DNA from: Phytophthora hibernalis
Lineage: Eukaryota; Oomycota; Peronosporomycetes; Peronosporales; Peronosporaceae
Direction of reading: 5' to 3'
DNA length: 64,000 bases
Assembly: GCA_012656075.1 (NCBI GenBank)
Contig: JAAKBF010000403.1
Location: 558,001 to 622,000, forward strand
The first letter of the stretch is position 1, and each line of letters opens with the position of its first letter. Positions 1 to 11,111 of the stretch are shown here, piece by piece. The position numbers and the translations under genes are program-made. The notes below the pieces were generated by a model. It had not been told where the DNA came from. It saw nothing but the letters and a program-made list of their open reading frames with translations, and did not search any database.

Positions 1-13
1 AGTCTATCACCCT

Positions 14-1105
14 CTAAGACTCTTGTCGCGGTGTTGAAACCCCGTTCCAATACTCCTTCTCGAGTGTCGATCTTCGATTCTTATTGATTAAGCGGAGATT
101 ATCCTGGGGCTCCCAGGAGTCGGGTTCATTACCAACCCACTTCACTAAATATTTGTATTTACCAGATCGCATTTTTTGTGGTCTAATATCTTTTCGGCTT
201 CTAAGATATCACCCTTGTTAATTGTGGCGTCAGTTGTCTTCGATTGCACTATTTTCAAATCGTTTGGTGATTTGTAGAGTGTATGACCATTCTTTGACCT
301 AATTTCAACTCGGTACCCGTCCATTCCTACAATTGTATAGACAGCTCTACTCCATCTGGCAGCTTCCTTGTCAAATGTTCGCTTCTTAAGGCGGTAAAGG
401 ACGTTTGTACCAACTTCAAGCTCGTTTTCAATTTTTCTGCTTCCTCTTGGTTATGTGTTATCTCAGCTTCTATAACTTTACCTTTTGCATCGTTAGGACT
501 CATACCAATCGACCGATGAATGGTGCTATTGTAGTTTGTAATAATATCATTTACCAGTTTTTGTGTGATTCGCTTCGGATCGATTTTGGTTAATCGCTGC
601 TTTACGGTTCTGTTGAATCTTTCGATTTTACCCATAGTACCATGATCACCAGGTTCGTTATTAAAATGTTCGATCTTTTGGATTTGAAGAATTCTTGTGC
701 TTGGGTGTTCATGAATTCGCTTCCGTTGTCGCTGGTGAGTATATCGACCTTATTACTACGAACAAATGTTTTAAGAGATGTGAGTACAGTTGGCGCAGTC
801 TTATTCGTCAATAGCTTAGCATACCCAAGGCGAGAATTGATATTGATAGCCGTCAAAATTGGTCGTTTTTCCCAGAACGCAAGATCCATTTGCCATGAAT
901 TGGGGTTATGAGAAGCAATTTTGAATCCATCGTATTTCCGTTTTTGCTCTTGAAACCGTTGTATACCTGTCTGGGTCGCATACCATTCCTTCACAGCTTT
1001 GAATGTGATTTTGGGGTCTAACTCCTTTGCCTTCTGATACAAAGCCTGAGCACCGACATATCCCGTTTTAGGGTCATAATATAACTTTGCCAGTTGCTGA
1101 TCCAT
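14..1105 (-). pseudogene. Maverick rve-type integrase with C-terminal chromodomain, frame-broken (copy A)
   Basis: The N-terminal frame (1105 to 602) holds the start, an HxxC-less helical lead-in and the first two catalytic acidic residues of the DDE triad, in WQMDLAFW and LTSDNGSEF. The frame then changes near 680. The following piece (635 to 327) carries the third residue in GKIERFNRT. A further frame change leads to a chromodomain-like stretch (YLVKWVGNE, then SWEP) that ends at a stop at 14-16. Retroviral-type integrases of Mavericks catalyse insertion of the element into host DNA, and chromodomains bias target choice. The frame breaks fall in short A/T runs and two of them are common to all three copies. 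An LTR-retrotransposon origin is unlikely, because no reverse transcriptase or gag is present and a family B polymerase is adjacent. Confidence 0.85.
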
Positions 1106-1184
1106 CGTACCTACTAGCTCTGCTCTATATATTTATGAGACAAAAATATCTCTCTAATTAGTTGCTTAGATTAGCCAACTTCGT

Positions 1185-4100
1185 TTAAATATCCAAAGCT
1201 ACGGTGGTGATACCATCCTCAAGTACTCGACGCTTGTCGTAGTAGTAATTGAGAGCTGTTTTAGTTTGACTATAGGTAATGATTGACTTAGTCTCCTTGC
1301 TGAGTCTAAAGCCTTTGTTTGTACCTTGCAGTGTGATGCGATCACGGACAACACTTTCAAAGCCATCTGGGTTGAGTACATCACTGTTCCGACCACCTCC
1401 CTGCTGCACTCCCTTGGCACTAACCTTGACCTTGTAAGATTGGTCAGGTAGATAGCAGATATAGTTCTTTGAAGATAGTGACACCATAGCATCACCAGAC
1501 CACTCATCCTTGAACAAACCAGGTGTGCGACGATCGAACTTAGCGACCTCGTTGTTATAGTCGCGTGGGAACCAATCATACTTATGCTGCTTGAAGTGCT
1601 CGCATAGCTCAGGTTTGATACAGTTTTGAAACGGATTTTCACAGCTGAATGCGATGTATGCCGAGTCTGTGTCCATCTCCTGGTATTGAAAGTCCGAGCG
1701 ATCGAAGTAGAAGTTGATACAGTCATAGTAGAACTGTAGCATGCGTAGTTTAGCAAGCTGATAGATGGCAATCGACAAATGGATCGGATTCTTGTTCTTG
1801 AGTCGCCGTTTCTTCATGGTAATCTCACACGCATCATGAAGCTCCTCAAGTCCATGAAATGTGAAGTGCTCAATTTTGCTCTTGATGGCTTTGTCGTTAG
1901 ACTCGTACTTTATCTCCTTGTGCTTACTCATGTCCATACCAGATCGACCGAAAGCGCTGTTTCCGACCAACTTCATCATTTCAGCGATCATAGCCTTGGA
2001 CTTGTCAGCATCACCCTCCCGTCGAGCGTTAGAAACCGCCTCCATAAATGGTTCAAATGCTTTGTGGGAATTGGCTTTGATGAAACAGTAAGTTTTGGTG
2101 ATCTCCATTCCGTGAGCGATGTACCACTTGAGCAACGGAGCATAGATAAGAATCTTTTCACCAAAGTAGCTACCAATTAGCTTACGAGCTGGCTTTGCTC
2201 GGCTTTGTTTGCGTGCTTCGTTGTACTCAAACATGTGCTGACCAATTACATTCTCATCGCTGCAGTCGATTAGCGTGTTCTTGAAAATAGGGGTCATCTC
2301 ACTAAAGTACTCTTTGAGATGTGGTGGGGTACGAATATCACACTCGAGGAAGCCAAATACTTTGTCATTGACAATGTCGTCGATAATACCAGGATAGGCA
2401 TCAATCGTAGTCAATCGCCCACAAGGCATCTCATTACCGAGTGCCCACAGGTACAAAGCATTGGCATCGTATCCGATAATCTTTTACAAACCTTGTCCCC
2501 GCGAATCATCGTCTCATTTCGCTTGGCATAGCGATTGAAGATGATTGAAGGACCGCCAGCGATGTTAGCCTTCATCTTAGCATAAATATCTTTCTCTTCC
2601 CTATCGATGCTATAGACAAGCTTATCCGAGTTGAACTCAAGCAACTTCTTGTAGCGAAACCCTTTGATGGACATGTTTTTACGAGCGGTGTTGCACTTCA
2701 CACAGCTGATCAAGATGTTGCCATCGATATGCCCAAGCTTGTTGTTTATTCTATCGGCTGAAGCAGTATCAGCGGTCAGCTGACAGTAGCATAGACCACA
2801 CAGATACTTTTGCTGTTTGAGAAGGATGTCAAGGTGCTCTCTTTTAGCCTCAGCATCCTGGCTCTTGTATCCACTCATGCGTTTGGATGGGAAGCTAAAT
2901 GCTTTCGCCGAATTGGTGGGGTACTGGAGATTGTTGAAGCAGGTTTGATACATGACTTTCTCTGATAGACCTGGGAGAGATACACCATCGGTAAACATAT
3001 CCAGACCGAATCGCTTGAACAATTCTCGTTGAGCCTTGATAGCCTTGATAAATGGAACTACATCAAGATTGTTGTACCAAATAAGTAGGTCCTTGATCGA
3101 CTTCATTCCATAGTACTTCCAGACAAACTGTACCCGCTTGTAGTCATCATCACTGATGCTGGTATTACGGAGCTCACTGTCAAAGGCTGACTGAGGAGGC
3201 ACTTCAGTTTCGTTGAATACATTGAATGAGGTAATGTACTCATATGGGAAGATACCCTTACCCAGACCGCAGACGCATCGAAACTTGTCATCACACTTGC
3301 AATCACCAAGGTATGTTGATAGGTATTTAGCGTAGCTTGTACCTGCTGGTACATAGTTGCTAATGTCTAGCATTTTCATGTCCGACGTGGCGATGCACAT
3401 GTAACTTGGGTTCTTAATAACCGATTTGATGTTGTCGGTTCCAATGGTAGCGAACAAGTCTGCCTTGATTAGGTTGATATCGTAGCGCCCTGAATTAAAG
3501 CCAAGGAATGGTACCTGATCCAGAGTTTGCTTGATCTTACCATAGTCCGATCGCTTCTTACCAAACCCAAGCTTGCTGTGAAAATCAAAGAAGCTGGCAA
3601 AATATCCAGATTGAATCCAAGCATCCACATCCTGTGTCTTGTACGTATTACCAAGAGGAGTACCTGGAACCTCCATGCCTGTCAAACCTTGAGCGTCGAT
3701 TATCTTACGAAGCAAGGCCTCGTACTTGGAGACATTGTATTTCTGGATCTTCGCTCCGACATCATTAATATACTGGAACATATCCTTGAGCAATGCCTTC
3801 GGATCATCATTTACAAAGCAGCGAACCTCCTCCGTCAAGCTATCAGCTACAGAGACGGACACCGGGATGTGCTCGTTCGTGAAGACAGTATTCTCCCCAT
3901 GTTGAGTCGCCGTAGGCTTAAGAATGGCCTCAAAGTCATAAACAATAAAATGATCGATGTATTGATCGGTATTCTTGATAGAGTACTTTGTCAGTAGCGA
4001 ACGAATTGTATTTGAAACTGGGCGATAAATAGTCGGGTCTTCAGGGAATGATTCAATATTTACGAGCTCACACTGGTTCTTCTTATTGTTTCGAAGCTTG

Positions 4101-5148
4101 TCGGAGCTGACAAACACCATCTCACACTTTGGTCATTGGTATTTACACTGAAGCATATCAATATTCTTAATGTAAAAGCATGATTCTCGTGAGATAGAAT
4201 ATTGATAACATCGTACTCCTTGTCAGAACGTCGGATGCATTCAACATTTCCCGTCTCCACATCCATCATGAATACATTAATGCTTAGCTGAAAGCAGTCC
4301 TCAAGCTCATCAAACTGGAGAATGTCGATTGGTTGGAAACTGCGAAACAGGCTTAGTGTATAATTGATGTCCTTGTACGAGCAGTACTGCTTGAATGTCT
4401 GCTTTACCAGAGCTTGAATTCTACGCGGATCCTTTTTTGGTTCATCTTGCTTGTGGTATGCGATGCAGTGAAATACGCACTTGTTGTTAGTCTTTGGGAA
4501 GTTGATTACACTCTTGTTGTCGCGGATAATCTTTGGAATGACAGCTTCACTATCACCCAGTGCGTGTTCGCGCTGGTAGATGTAAATCTTGAATCCAGTG
4601 ATTGCCTTTACCAGATATCCCGATTTGGGGTAGTTAAGCTTGTCAGCTAATTCCATCGAACGAATCTCCGAAATGACCTTCTTGCGAATATCACCCTTGC
4701 TATTGATAGCAATCGGTGAGCTGAACACCGAGGTGTTGCTCAAATTCGGGTGGAAATATCGGGTATCGCTATCATCTGTTCGACTAACGAGGTTGTATCC
4801 AAGTGCAATATTAATCTTGAAAGCAGCTTTCTGGCTCGCAAGTACGTTCTCGAGTTTGTCGTAGAATTCTGCTGGCTGAATCCCCTCGTATAAATGAGAC
4901 TCGACATGGTTTCCTTGGTAGAAGCGATATTTCGGGTCAGCCTTGTAGTCAGGAGACATGTGCTTCTTGAGAGTATCGATACCAACATTGTACTGCTTAG
5001 CTACCAGCTTCATATTTTTGGGGTTGGAGATGTTGCTGACAAATACCATCTTTCCAGTACGACCGCGTACCTTAACACGGTAGCTACTACCCCATTTGAT
5101 AGGTGTAATATTCAATCTCTTTAGACCTTCGAGCTCGTATGCAAACAT
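1185..5148 (-). pseudogene. Maverick protein-primed family B DNA polymerase, split into three frames (copy A)
   Basis: Reading frames 5148-4060, 4120-2411 and 2456-1185 together cover the N-terminal region, exonuclease domain and polymerase domain. Compared with copy A', this copy has lost one T in the T run near 2485, which separates the motif A region from the exonuclease part. It also lacks 15 bases near 2840 just before the HNH-like insert, removing about five residues in frame. The break between the first two frames near 4130 is present in all copies. Substitutions such as Asp for Tyr near motif C (about 1697) set it apart from A' and A''. Catalytic motifs are described under the copy at 29317-33299. 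Confidence 0.9.
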
Positions 5149-5265
5149 GTTGCCTATATATAAGCGTGGCTATATTATTCTCGTAAATTTGACTTTATAA
5201 TATTTTGGATCTTGTCTCAGGATCGACTTTATATCTTAGGCCTCTACAAAAAAATCTGCAATTAA

Positions 5266-5888
5266 TTAATTCAAATAATTGGCATATGACTTGTTGGAGG
5301 TTTTAAGCCAGTTATAAGATCCAATATCGTTAGCCTTAATCCATTGAAGGGTTTTGTCGTGGTACATACCGGTACCAATAATTGTTTGTGGTAGTACGTT
5401 GCGAGCTAAATCCTGTTTAGAAGCTTCCGATACATTATCCCACTCAAATAGGAAGTGGATGTAGCCATCATCCACACCTAATAGTGAAATAGGCTTTCTT
5501 TTTTTATACTTCCCAAACTGTAGCTTTTCATCACTAAATGAGGTAAGACCACGGTCTCGACAGGCTTGCAATATATATAACCACCTCGGTATCGTTTTTG
5601 ACAACCGAGACATACCTTGTAGTGCCCACCAAAGAGTTTTACACACTCTGAACCAATAAAATGATGATTATCATCTTTATCTATTATTAGAAAGTGTCGC
5701 TTGATTGGGGTATCACAGTAGCATCTCGAATTTACATTAGGACGATACGCAGGGCATGGATATATTTGGGTCTTACCCATTTGCATCCATTTTCCGTTAT
5801 CCTCTAACGTATTCCAGTACCATCCAGAGGAGTGGTATTGGGATAGGTCCCCAAGCGCTTTGAGTAAAATTTTACGTGTATTTCTCAT
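5266..5888 (-). pseudogene. Maverick-linked zinc-ribbon protein, unknown function (copy A)
   Basis: I do not recognise a family with certainty. The protein is about 207 residues. It contains a CxxC-x9-CxxC zinc-ribbon-like module (CLGCQKRY then YCKACRDRG), preceded by two further cysteines at RCYCD. The C-terminal third, after an FGKYKK segment, resembles nothing I can name. A TATATAAA box lies about 20 bp before the start codon. In this copy one T is missing near 5570, which throws the frame in the middle of the second CxxC. Downstream, the A-run of seven keeps the frame open to the stop, whereas the other two copies have six. The gene is the Maverick gene closest to the CRN gene. Confidence 0.65.
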
Positions 5889-6076
5889 TAGCTGTATAGT
5901 TTTGACTTTATATATCAGAATAGAAAAAACAGTTAAGTTCGATTTTACTCGATAGGTACGTTTTCACTGTCGTTAAGTTCGCTGCTGTGCTTCCGCTTGC
6001 GAGCCCGAATCTGCTCTCTGTTCTTATCATCATACCCCTTTTGATAGGATAGGGAACCTCAACTTATTATTTGTAT

Positions 6077-7447
6077 TCAATCGACCGCCGGAGTCATATC
6101 AAAGAAGCTTCTCTGGAGCTTATCGTTGTCATCATGCTTCCATCTCATACAGAAACAAAACGTTTCTGGATCCTCCACGTGAACAAACGTCTTCATCACG
6201 AGCGGATCGTCGGTCTTGGTTGATCCTTCTTTCAAACGACTGAAAACACGATCTGTGCACTGTGTATCTACAACCTTCACGAACACCTCCACCTACACAC
6301 GTAAACGTCAGAATAATTGCATACACAAACCTCTGCACATATTATGTACCTTGCGTCTGTTGCCAATAGATGGATTCTTGTCAACGGATCCGGGGAGCAT
6401 ATTGACGATGGGAAACTCGATGCTCATACCATCGTACCAACCATGCATATCGCGAGAAAGAGCAAGCCGATTGTTCGGGTCACGATCGTACTTGGCGAAT
6501 TCTCGTTTGTGGTCTCTGCTTTGCTTTCTCGACACCAAATGGCAGCTTTCTGCCTTGCCGTATGGAAGAAGAACTTCTCGTGTTCGATCCGTTGGTAACG
6601 AAACTCGTCAGTCGAGGAGTCCAGATTCGAAACGCTTGTAGTCAACGATATGGATGACATTGTGTTTTGCGGAGAATCCGACTCTTGTGGGTCATAGTCG
6701 GTGTACAAGACACGCTGTAGTTCAGTAGATACAGCTTTAACTTGTGTAACTCTCGTTATAACCGTTTGGCCACAGAACGGAGAGCCCAGCGTTAGCGGAC
6801 CCTCCCTCAAGTCATTTTCGAATAGCCATGCAGCTTCTTCTGTAAACGAAACAGTTAGTCAACGTAAGCAGCACTATCACGCAGTGGCGAGATGGACGCA
6901 CCTGTCTTGAACAGAAGATGGATGCACAACGTCTTGTCTTCATACCAAAACGCGACATCCTTGTCCTGGGTGCGGCGCGCAGGATCGTAGCATCAAGCCG
7001 TAATCCTGCCAGACGGTAAACTCTGCAGCGAATCCCTTTCGTGTTCAACGCGTTATCAACGGATCCAGTGACAAGCCACAATTTTGGTTGGGGTGGTGCT
7101 CGCTCCGGAACCACCACCAGCACGTGGACCTGTTTCTTCAGAGGAGCTGGTACAAAAACATCGCCGATCTCGTCCGCTGGGTCGATCTCATCGCTCAGCA
7201 GTTCCTCCACTTGCGCAGGAATGTCTCCACCTCGCATACTAATCACAGCAGGGTCATTCGACGCAAGCCACGCGCCGTTCTTCTTCGCCAGGAAGAGTTG
7301 CAGCTTGTCTGCGTCGACATCTTTCAAGTCATTTGGCTTCTTCTCCTTGATCGCGTCCTTCAAGATGCCCACCAACAGACTCGCATCAATGTCCACAGGA
7401 AACGCGCTTCCTGCCACACCAACGATCACACACACAAGCGTCACCAT
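6077..7447 (-). pseudogene. Crinkler (CRN) effector gene with HNH-like C-terminal domain, frame-shifted (copy A)
   Basis: The start at 7447 gives a classic CRN N-terminus. The LxLFLAK motif is at residues 49-55 and the HVLVVVP motif at 108-114, where CRN proteins recombine with variable C-termini. An intron near 6845-6907 and another near 6292-6348 follow the spacing of the other copies. The C-terminal part has a Cys-His...Asn-Asn...His pattern like HNH nucleases. CRNs are host-delivered oomycete effectors that act in the plant nucleus. Relative to copy A', one G is missing near 6994 and one base near 6570, so the C-terminal domain is out of frame. An upstream in-frame ATG at 7528 would add 27 residues unlike a CRN start, so I reject it. 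The CRN assignment is strong; activity of this copy is doubtful. Confidence 0.85.
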
Positions 7448-8006
7448 CTTTCCTCGTGGCAGCAGATTCTCGAATGAGAGAAAAAGAACTTTCTGTTTCT
7501 GTAGCGGGTCACTATTGGTCAAAGTCACGACAGATTCTGACCAATGGTAATGGCTCCAAGAGGGGAATTTCCACGAAAATGCAGACCTAGCCTTAACCGT
7601 AAATTACGCGAAGAAAAAAATCGCTGTGTGATGTTTAGCGAGAGGTTGTGCGGACGCTTAAGCTGCAACAGATGTCTCCTCACGCTCTCAGCTGGTCGAG
7701 CTGTCGCATCGTTAGAAATAGCTCCTCATGCTCGAAACCTATTCTCCTTGTAAAATAATGGTAAGAAAAAAAACTGCCGGTGTAATGTGCCAGTATATAC
7801 TACTAGAATAAGCGGTGGGGCTAGAAGGGTTAAATGGTTATCGGGTGATACGGTAGGCCAAAACAACACCTCTTGACTTTTGCAATTTGAAGTCCTTGAC
7901 ATCCGTCCTTTGTCGACTTGCATATTTTAAACGAGTATATAACATGAAACACGTAAGAGTTCAAGGTGTGATCATTTCTACTTTTGTTTTGCAGCGCTCA
8001 CGTGGG
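7448..8006. other. Intergenic region between CRN and M96-type gene
   Basis: No credible gene is visible here. The 5' leader of the CRN gene occupies the left part. On the minus strand, CCATTACCATTGG near 7535 loosely resembles the oomycete initiator (TCATTYYNCA consensus), which is weak evidence. The rest is the TTAA-bounded repeat described separately. Confidence 0.5.
7593..7833. repeat. Possible piggyBac-type non-autonomous repeat bounded by TTAA
   Basis: TTAA occurs at 7593-7596 followed by CCGT, and again at 7830-7833 preceded by AAGGG, so both ends read TTAACC inward. PiggyBac elements insert at TTAA and duplicate it. The interior (7646-7790) is clearly related to 61208-61365, next to the piggyBac transposase gene at the right of the window. 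Shared tracts include CTCAGNTGGTCGAGC and GTAAGAAAAA. The inverted ends are very short, so this is tentative. In copies A' and A'' the element is cut at its CTCTCAG by the 1.75 kb deletion. Confidence 0.4.
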
Positions 8007-9341
8007 ATGGACGACCAGGACTTGTTTCTGTTGGATGGAGAGGATGAAGGAATTGTGTCGGCGGCCATGGCGTTCATCGACGCAGTTGGAAGAGACGTTA
8101 TAAGCTCGAGCGCCAGCAGTGACGAAGACGTCTCGAATGTCGCCTCGAAACCCGTGGTGAAGAGACGGAAGCGCAAAAGTAAACCAGGCTACTCGACAGC
8201 GCACGGACGACGTAGGAAGGCGGAGGTTCTAGCGCTACGAGCCGAAGTGCAGAGTCTGGAAGAGTGGGTGGAGCACCTTGCCAAACTGAAGACAAAGTCT
8301 GCAGGGAACACTACCCCGAGTGTCTTGGCTCTGACTTCTTTCAGACAAAAACCAACAAAAAGCAGCGACGAAGGCGATGAAAGAGTTTCAAACACTACAG
8401 CAATCGGAAACCATGAACAAGAAACTGAGAGCCATCCTCGCCAGTCAAGAAAAAGTTGGCAAGTCGATCCTTTCGGTGATTCAGCAGACGTCCGCTTTCG
8501 CGGTGAGTATCCTTACATCCCAATGTCGTTTTGGTTGATATACAAAAGCTAACTTTTCATTCAGGGTAAAGAAGTTGTCTTCAACGGTCTTCGCCCAATT
8601 CATGAAACGTTTGAAAATGCGCAGGCATTGCTCAGTTAAGGGACGGAGCTCGCTTTCTGTACTTGGATCAGAGCGCAGTGGTCCCGCAACCATCATCTGA
8701 TGCTTTCAGCTGCGCGATGGTGCCGAAGACCCATCCGACCCGAGGCAAGATGTTCGAGAGCTCGACGGTTTGCTCTGCACCCTGCTCGATGAAGGTCGCC
8801 AGTGATATTCTCTGGCTCGAGTACTCCAACCCGGGCAACTACAAGGACAAATCGTACCGCTTTGTAAGTCCACACTCGTCTCAAGCTCACGCACCCGCGT
8901 AGCCCTGTTTGTTGTTTCTAACAAATTCTCTTATCTTCGTGCCTCAACTAGATGGAACCTGCTGGACCGAACTCAGTGAAGAAGAACTTCGATTTGCTGC
9001 TGCGTTCCAAGAGCGGCTTGATGCCCATGAACGGCTTGATGTTCGCCAGCAAGATCGACAACTCCAACCGGATCGTCATGGTCCGAGACTACATCGCGTT
9101 TCTGCCCACTGCCGGTGTCCACATGCGCTGCCACCACTGGACGACCGTCACACCTTCGGACTCGAGCAACTCGTGCCGCATCCATTTCTTCACGCAACTT
9201 TTCCTGGACAGAGATGCAGGCTTCTCTGCATCTCCAGAAGACATGGATTACGTCCAACAGGTCGCGCTCGAGACCTGGAGCACCAAGATGCACACGTACT
9301 TGCAATTGCTGCACGACAAACTGCAAGATCACTCAATGTAG
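8007..9341 (+). CDS. Basic/coiled-coil START-like protein of the oomycete M96 mating-specific type
   Basis: The predicted N-terminus (MDDQDLFLLD) is acidic. It is followed by a lysine/arginine-rich block (about residues 50-75, RRKRKSK) and a heptad-like segment (RRKAEVLALRAEV) that resembles a short bZIP or coiled coil. The C-terminal exon (8952-9341) is a globular region ending in LHDKLQDHSM. This arrangement matches a large oomycete family usually labelled M96 mating-specific protein; its biochemical role is not established. Introns are 8503-8564 and 8864-8951, both GT-AG. The frame changes by one base near 8340 and again near 8632, so either the gene is damaged or the sequence has indel errors. 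It exists only in copy A; the other copies have lost the whole gene. Confidence 0.6.
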
Positions 9342-9431
9342 CCATCCTACATGCTGATAAATTCATTTCACACACGTCGCACATCCGTTATTTGTTATTT
9401 ACCATTAAAAACCAAACTTGAAGCAGACGTT

Positions 9432-10892
9432 ATGGAGGACATGGAGGAGGTGTACTTCCGCCTCCACGTGCAGTTCATCCACTGGTGCCAGCGCCTTCTA
9501 AGTGTCAAGGTGAAGTTCCTCTCTCTCTGGGCTACACGTTCATACCCAATTCACCTCCCACTGCCCTCTGTAACCTCTGAAAATGCCATTTACCCTTCCA
9601 GAATCGAGAGCGGATCGAGTTAGTGCTGTTTGTGGCTGCATCCCACCTGCTTCTGCTGTGTTTCCTGCTCCACTCGAGCTTCATCAGTGAAACAGGGCAA
9701 GTTGGCTGTCTGAAGCAGTTTCTCCCGCCTCCAACGAGCCTCAGCAGCCCCCAGGATGAGCAGCTGCGTCTACTCGGATTCAAGTGCTGCCCGATGCCGA
9801 AACAGCAGGTTGGAGTCTCTCTACGAGCTCTTTAAGCTCCTATTCGACGTCCAACACATCGGAGAACGACTCAATGCTGTAGTGCAACTGGATCCGGGAC
9901 TCAGTTTCGTCTATGCGCCCCAGAAGAGTCTCCTGGCGCTGTTAGAACACGCTGATGCTGTGCAGACGGATGTGAAGCTAGACACACTCTATCTGCCGAT
10001 GAAGTCACAATGTTTCGAGCTCAGATGGTTCAATGGCCTGCCGTTGTGGACGCTGATTCGGGATCGAGCGATCGGCTACGACACGATCTTGGTGAACCAA
10101 TTACTGAGGCACTACGGAGCCAGAGGCTTCTTCTACCGAGAAGACAATCGTGTTGTCGTGGATATGAGCTACGGGGTTTTCAATCCGGCTTCGGCGGCGC
10201 AGAGTGTGCGTTGATTTGGTACGTCTTGGCGGATACAATGGGTGTATATTAACTGTTTTATAGTGGTTGAGACTCGTAGCACTCAAGTTCAAGATCTTGC
10301 ACACGGTTCTGTTCCTGTTCTTCGTCATTACGGCACTCGTGGCTTTCGTGCTAATGGAGACGCAGAAGCGGATGATCACATTTGCAGCGCTGTTTCAGAA
10401 CCGATTGCAACTGCAGATTCCTTGGCCAACCTCGTGGTGACGTTCTTTGCTCAGTCACTCATGTTCGTCCCCGTGCTGGTAAGTCTTTTATAGCTGCCCA
10501 TAGATACTATCGGTCTCATCTTTTACTTCTTGCATTGGTGCATTTAGGTGGGTATGCTGTTTTTCCTGTTTGAACTGTACAAGGATCGGATGCTGGCATT
10601 TGGTATCATGACTGTCATGTGGGTGGGTGAGTCTTTTTCAGTCATCAGCGTGCGTTGTCGACTATCGCAAGCGTACTTTCCGCCGTTGTTCTTCTGTCTC
10701 TTCACGCTCTTCCACATCTACCTCTTCTCCTTCCCGTTCGGCTTCTCCTACATCGCTCTAGGCGCCACAAGTCTTCTGCTACTCCAACTCATGCTCTTCT
10801 TCTGGAACTGCTTTGAAGTTCCAGCTTTGAACCGAGGTGCCATTTCACGAGTATGTCCACGGGAGCCACTATTTCTCTCTTTTCCATTTTAA
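9432..10892 (+). CDS. Membralin-like ER membrane protein (copy A, only copy with exon 1)
   Basis: Exon 1 begins at ATG 9432. It is followed by GT-AG introns at about 9511-9600, 10206-10263 and 10479-10547. The N-terminal hydrophobic segment (ELVLFVAASHLLLLCF), a large lumenal region, and a block of C-terminal membrane spans match the membralin (TMEM259) family. That block contains FFVITALVAFVLMETQ, NLVVTFFAQSLMFVP, SVISVR and FHIYLFSFPFGFSY. Membralin acts in endoplasmic-reticulum-associated degradation in animals and plants; the role here is by homology. Two single-base losses near 9774 and 9872, compared with copy A'', break the lumenal region. The 3' end is uncertain: the last exon may end at a splice site near 10851 or at the stop at 10890-10892. 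Confidence 0.8.
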
Positions 10893-11111
10893 ACTCGTTA
10901 AAACGATCGCAACATAGATAACACCTAAATTGCCAGCTAAAACACAATAACTTGTCGGATAACACAACACGGTCTCAGCAGTCGAAAGTTCAGACCGCCC
11001 GTTGATTGGCTGATCGTCGTCTAAGTTGCGCTAAAGTTGCTGGAACTGACGTGCCCTTACGACGCCGCGTTTAAGGAATTAAGTCGCCTTTTGCCACAGA
11101 AGACGCGCATC
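10893..11111. promoter_or_regulatory. Probable promoter region of the PH/RCC1 gene
   Basis: This 219 bp gap separates membralin from the PH/RCC1 gene. It holds an inverted CCAAT box (GATTGGCTGATCG, about 11004-11016) roughly 100 bp before the start codon. No other clear signal is seen. Confidence 0.3.

Larger units (their letters stand above)
1..6040 (-). mobile_element. Maverick/Polinton integrase-polymerase module, copy A
   Basis: Three genes on the minus strand (zinc-ribbon protein, protein-primed family B polymerase, rve integrase with chromodomain) follow each other with gaps under 120 bp. Integrase plus this polymerase type defines Mavericks/Polintons. The right limit lies somewhere in 5889-6076, between the zinc-ribbon gene and the CRN stop codon. 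No terminal inverted repeat can be seen there. The left end is outside the window. Confidence 0.85.

Noticed and set aside
1..40. Window start AGTCTATC as a Maverick terminal repeat
   Set aside because: The same sequence at 37993 and its reverse complement at 34482 continue into further Maverick genes, so this is not an element end.
14..1105. LTR retrotransposon (Ty3-type integrase with chromodomain)
   Set aside because: No reverse transcriptase, RNase H, gag or long terminal repeats; the neighbour is a protein-primed family B polymerase, which points to a Maverick.
4060..4120. Programmed frameshift joining the two polymerase frames
   Set aside because: There is no slippery heptamer and a stop codon lies in the joined frame as well; a mutation or sequencing error is simpler.
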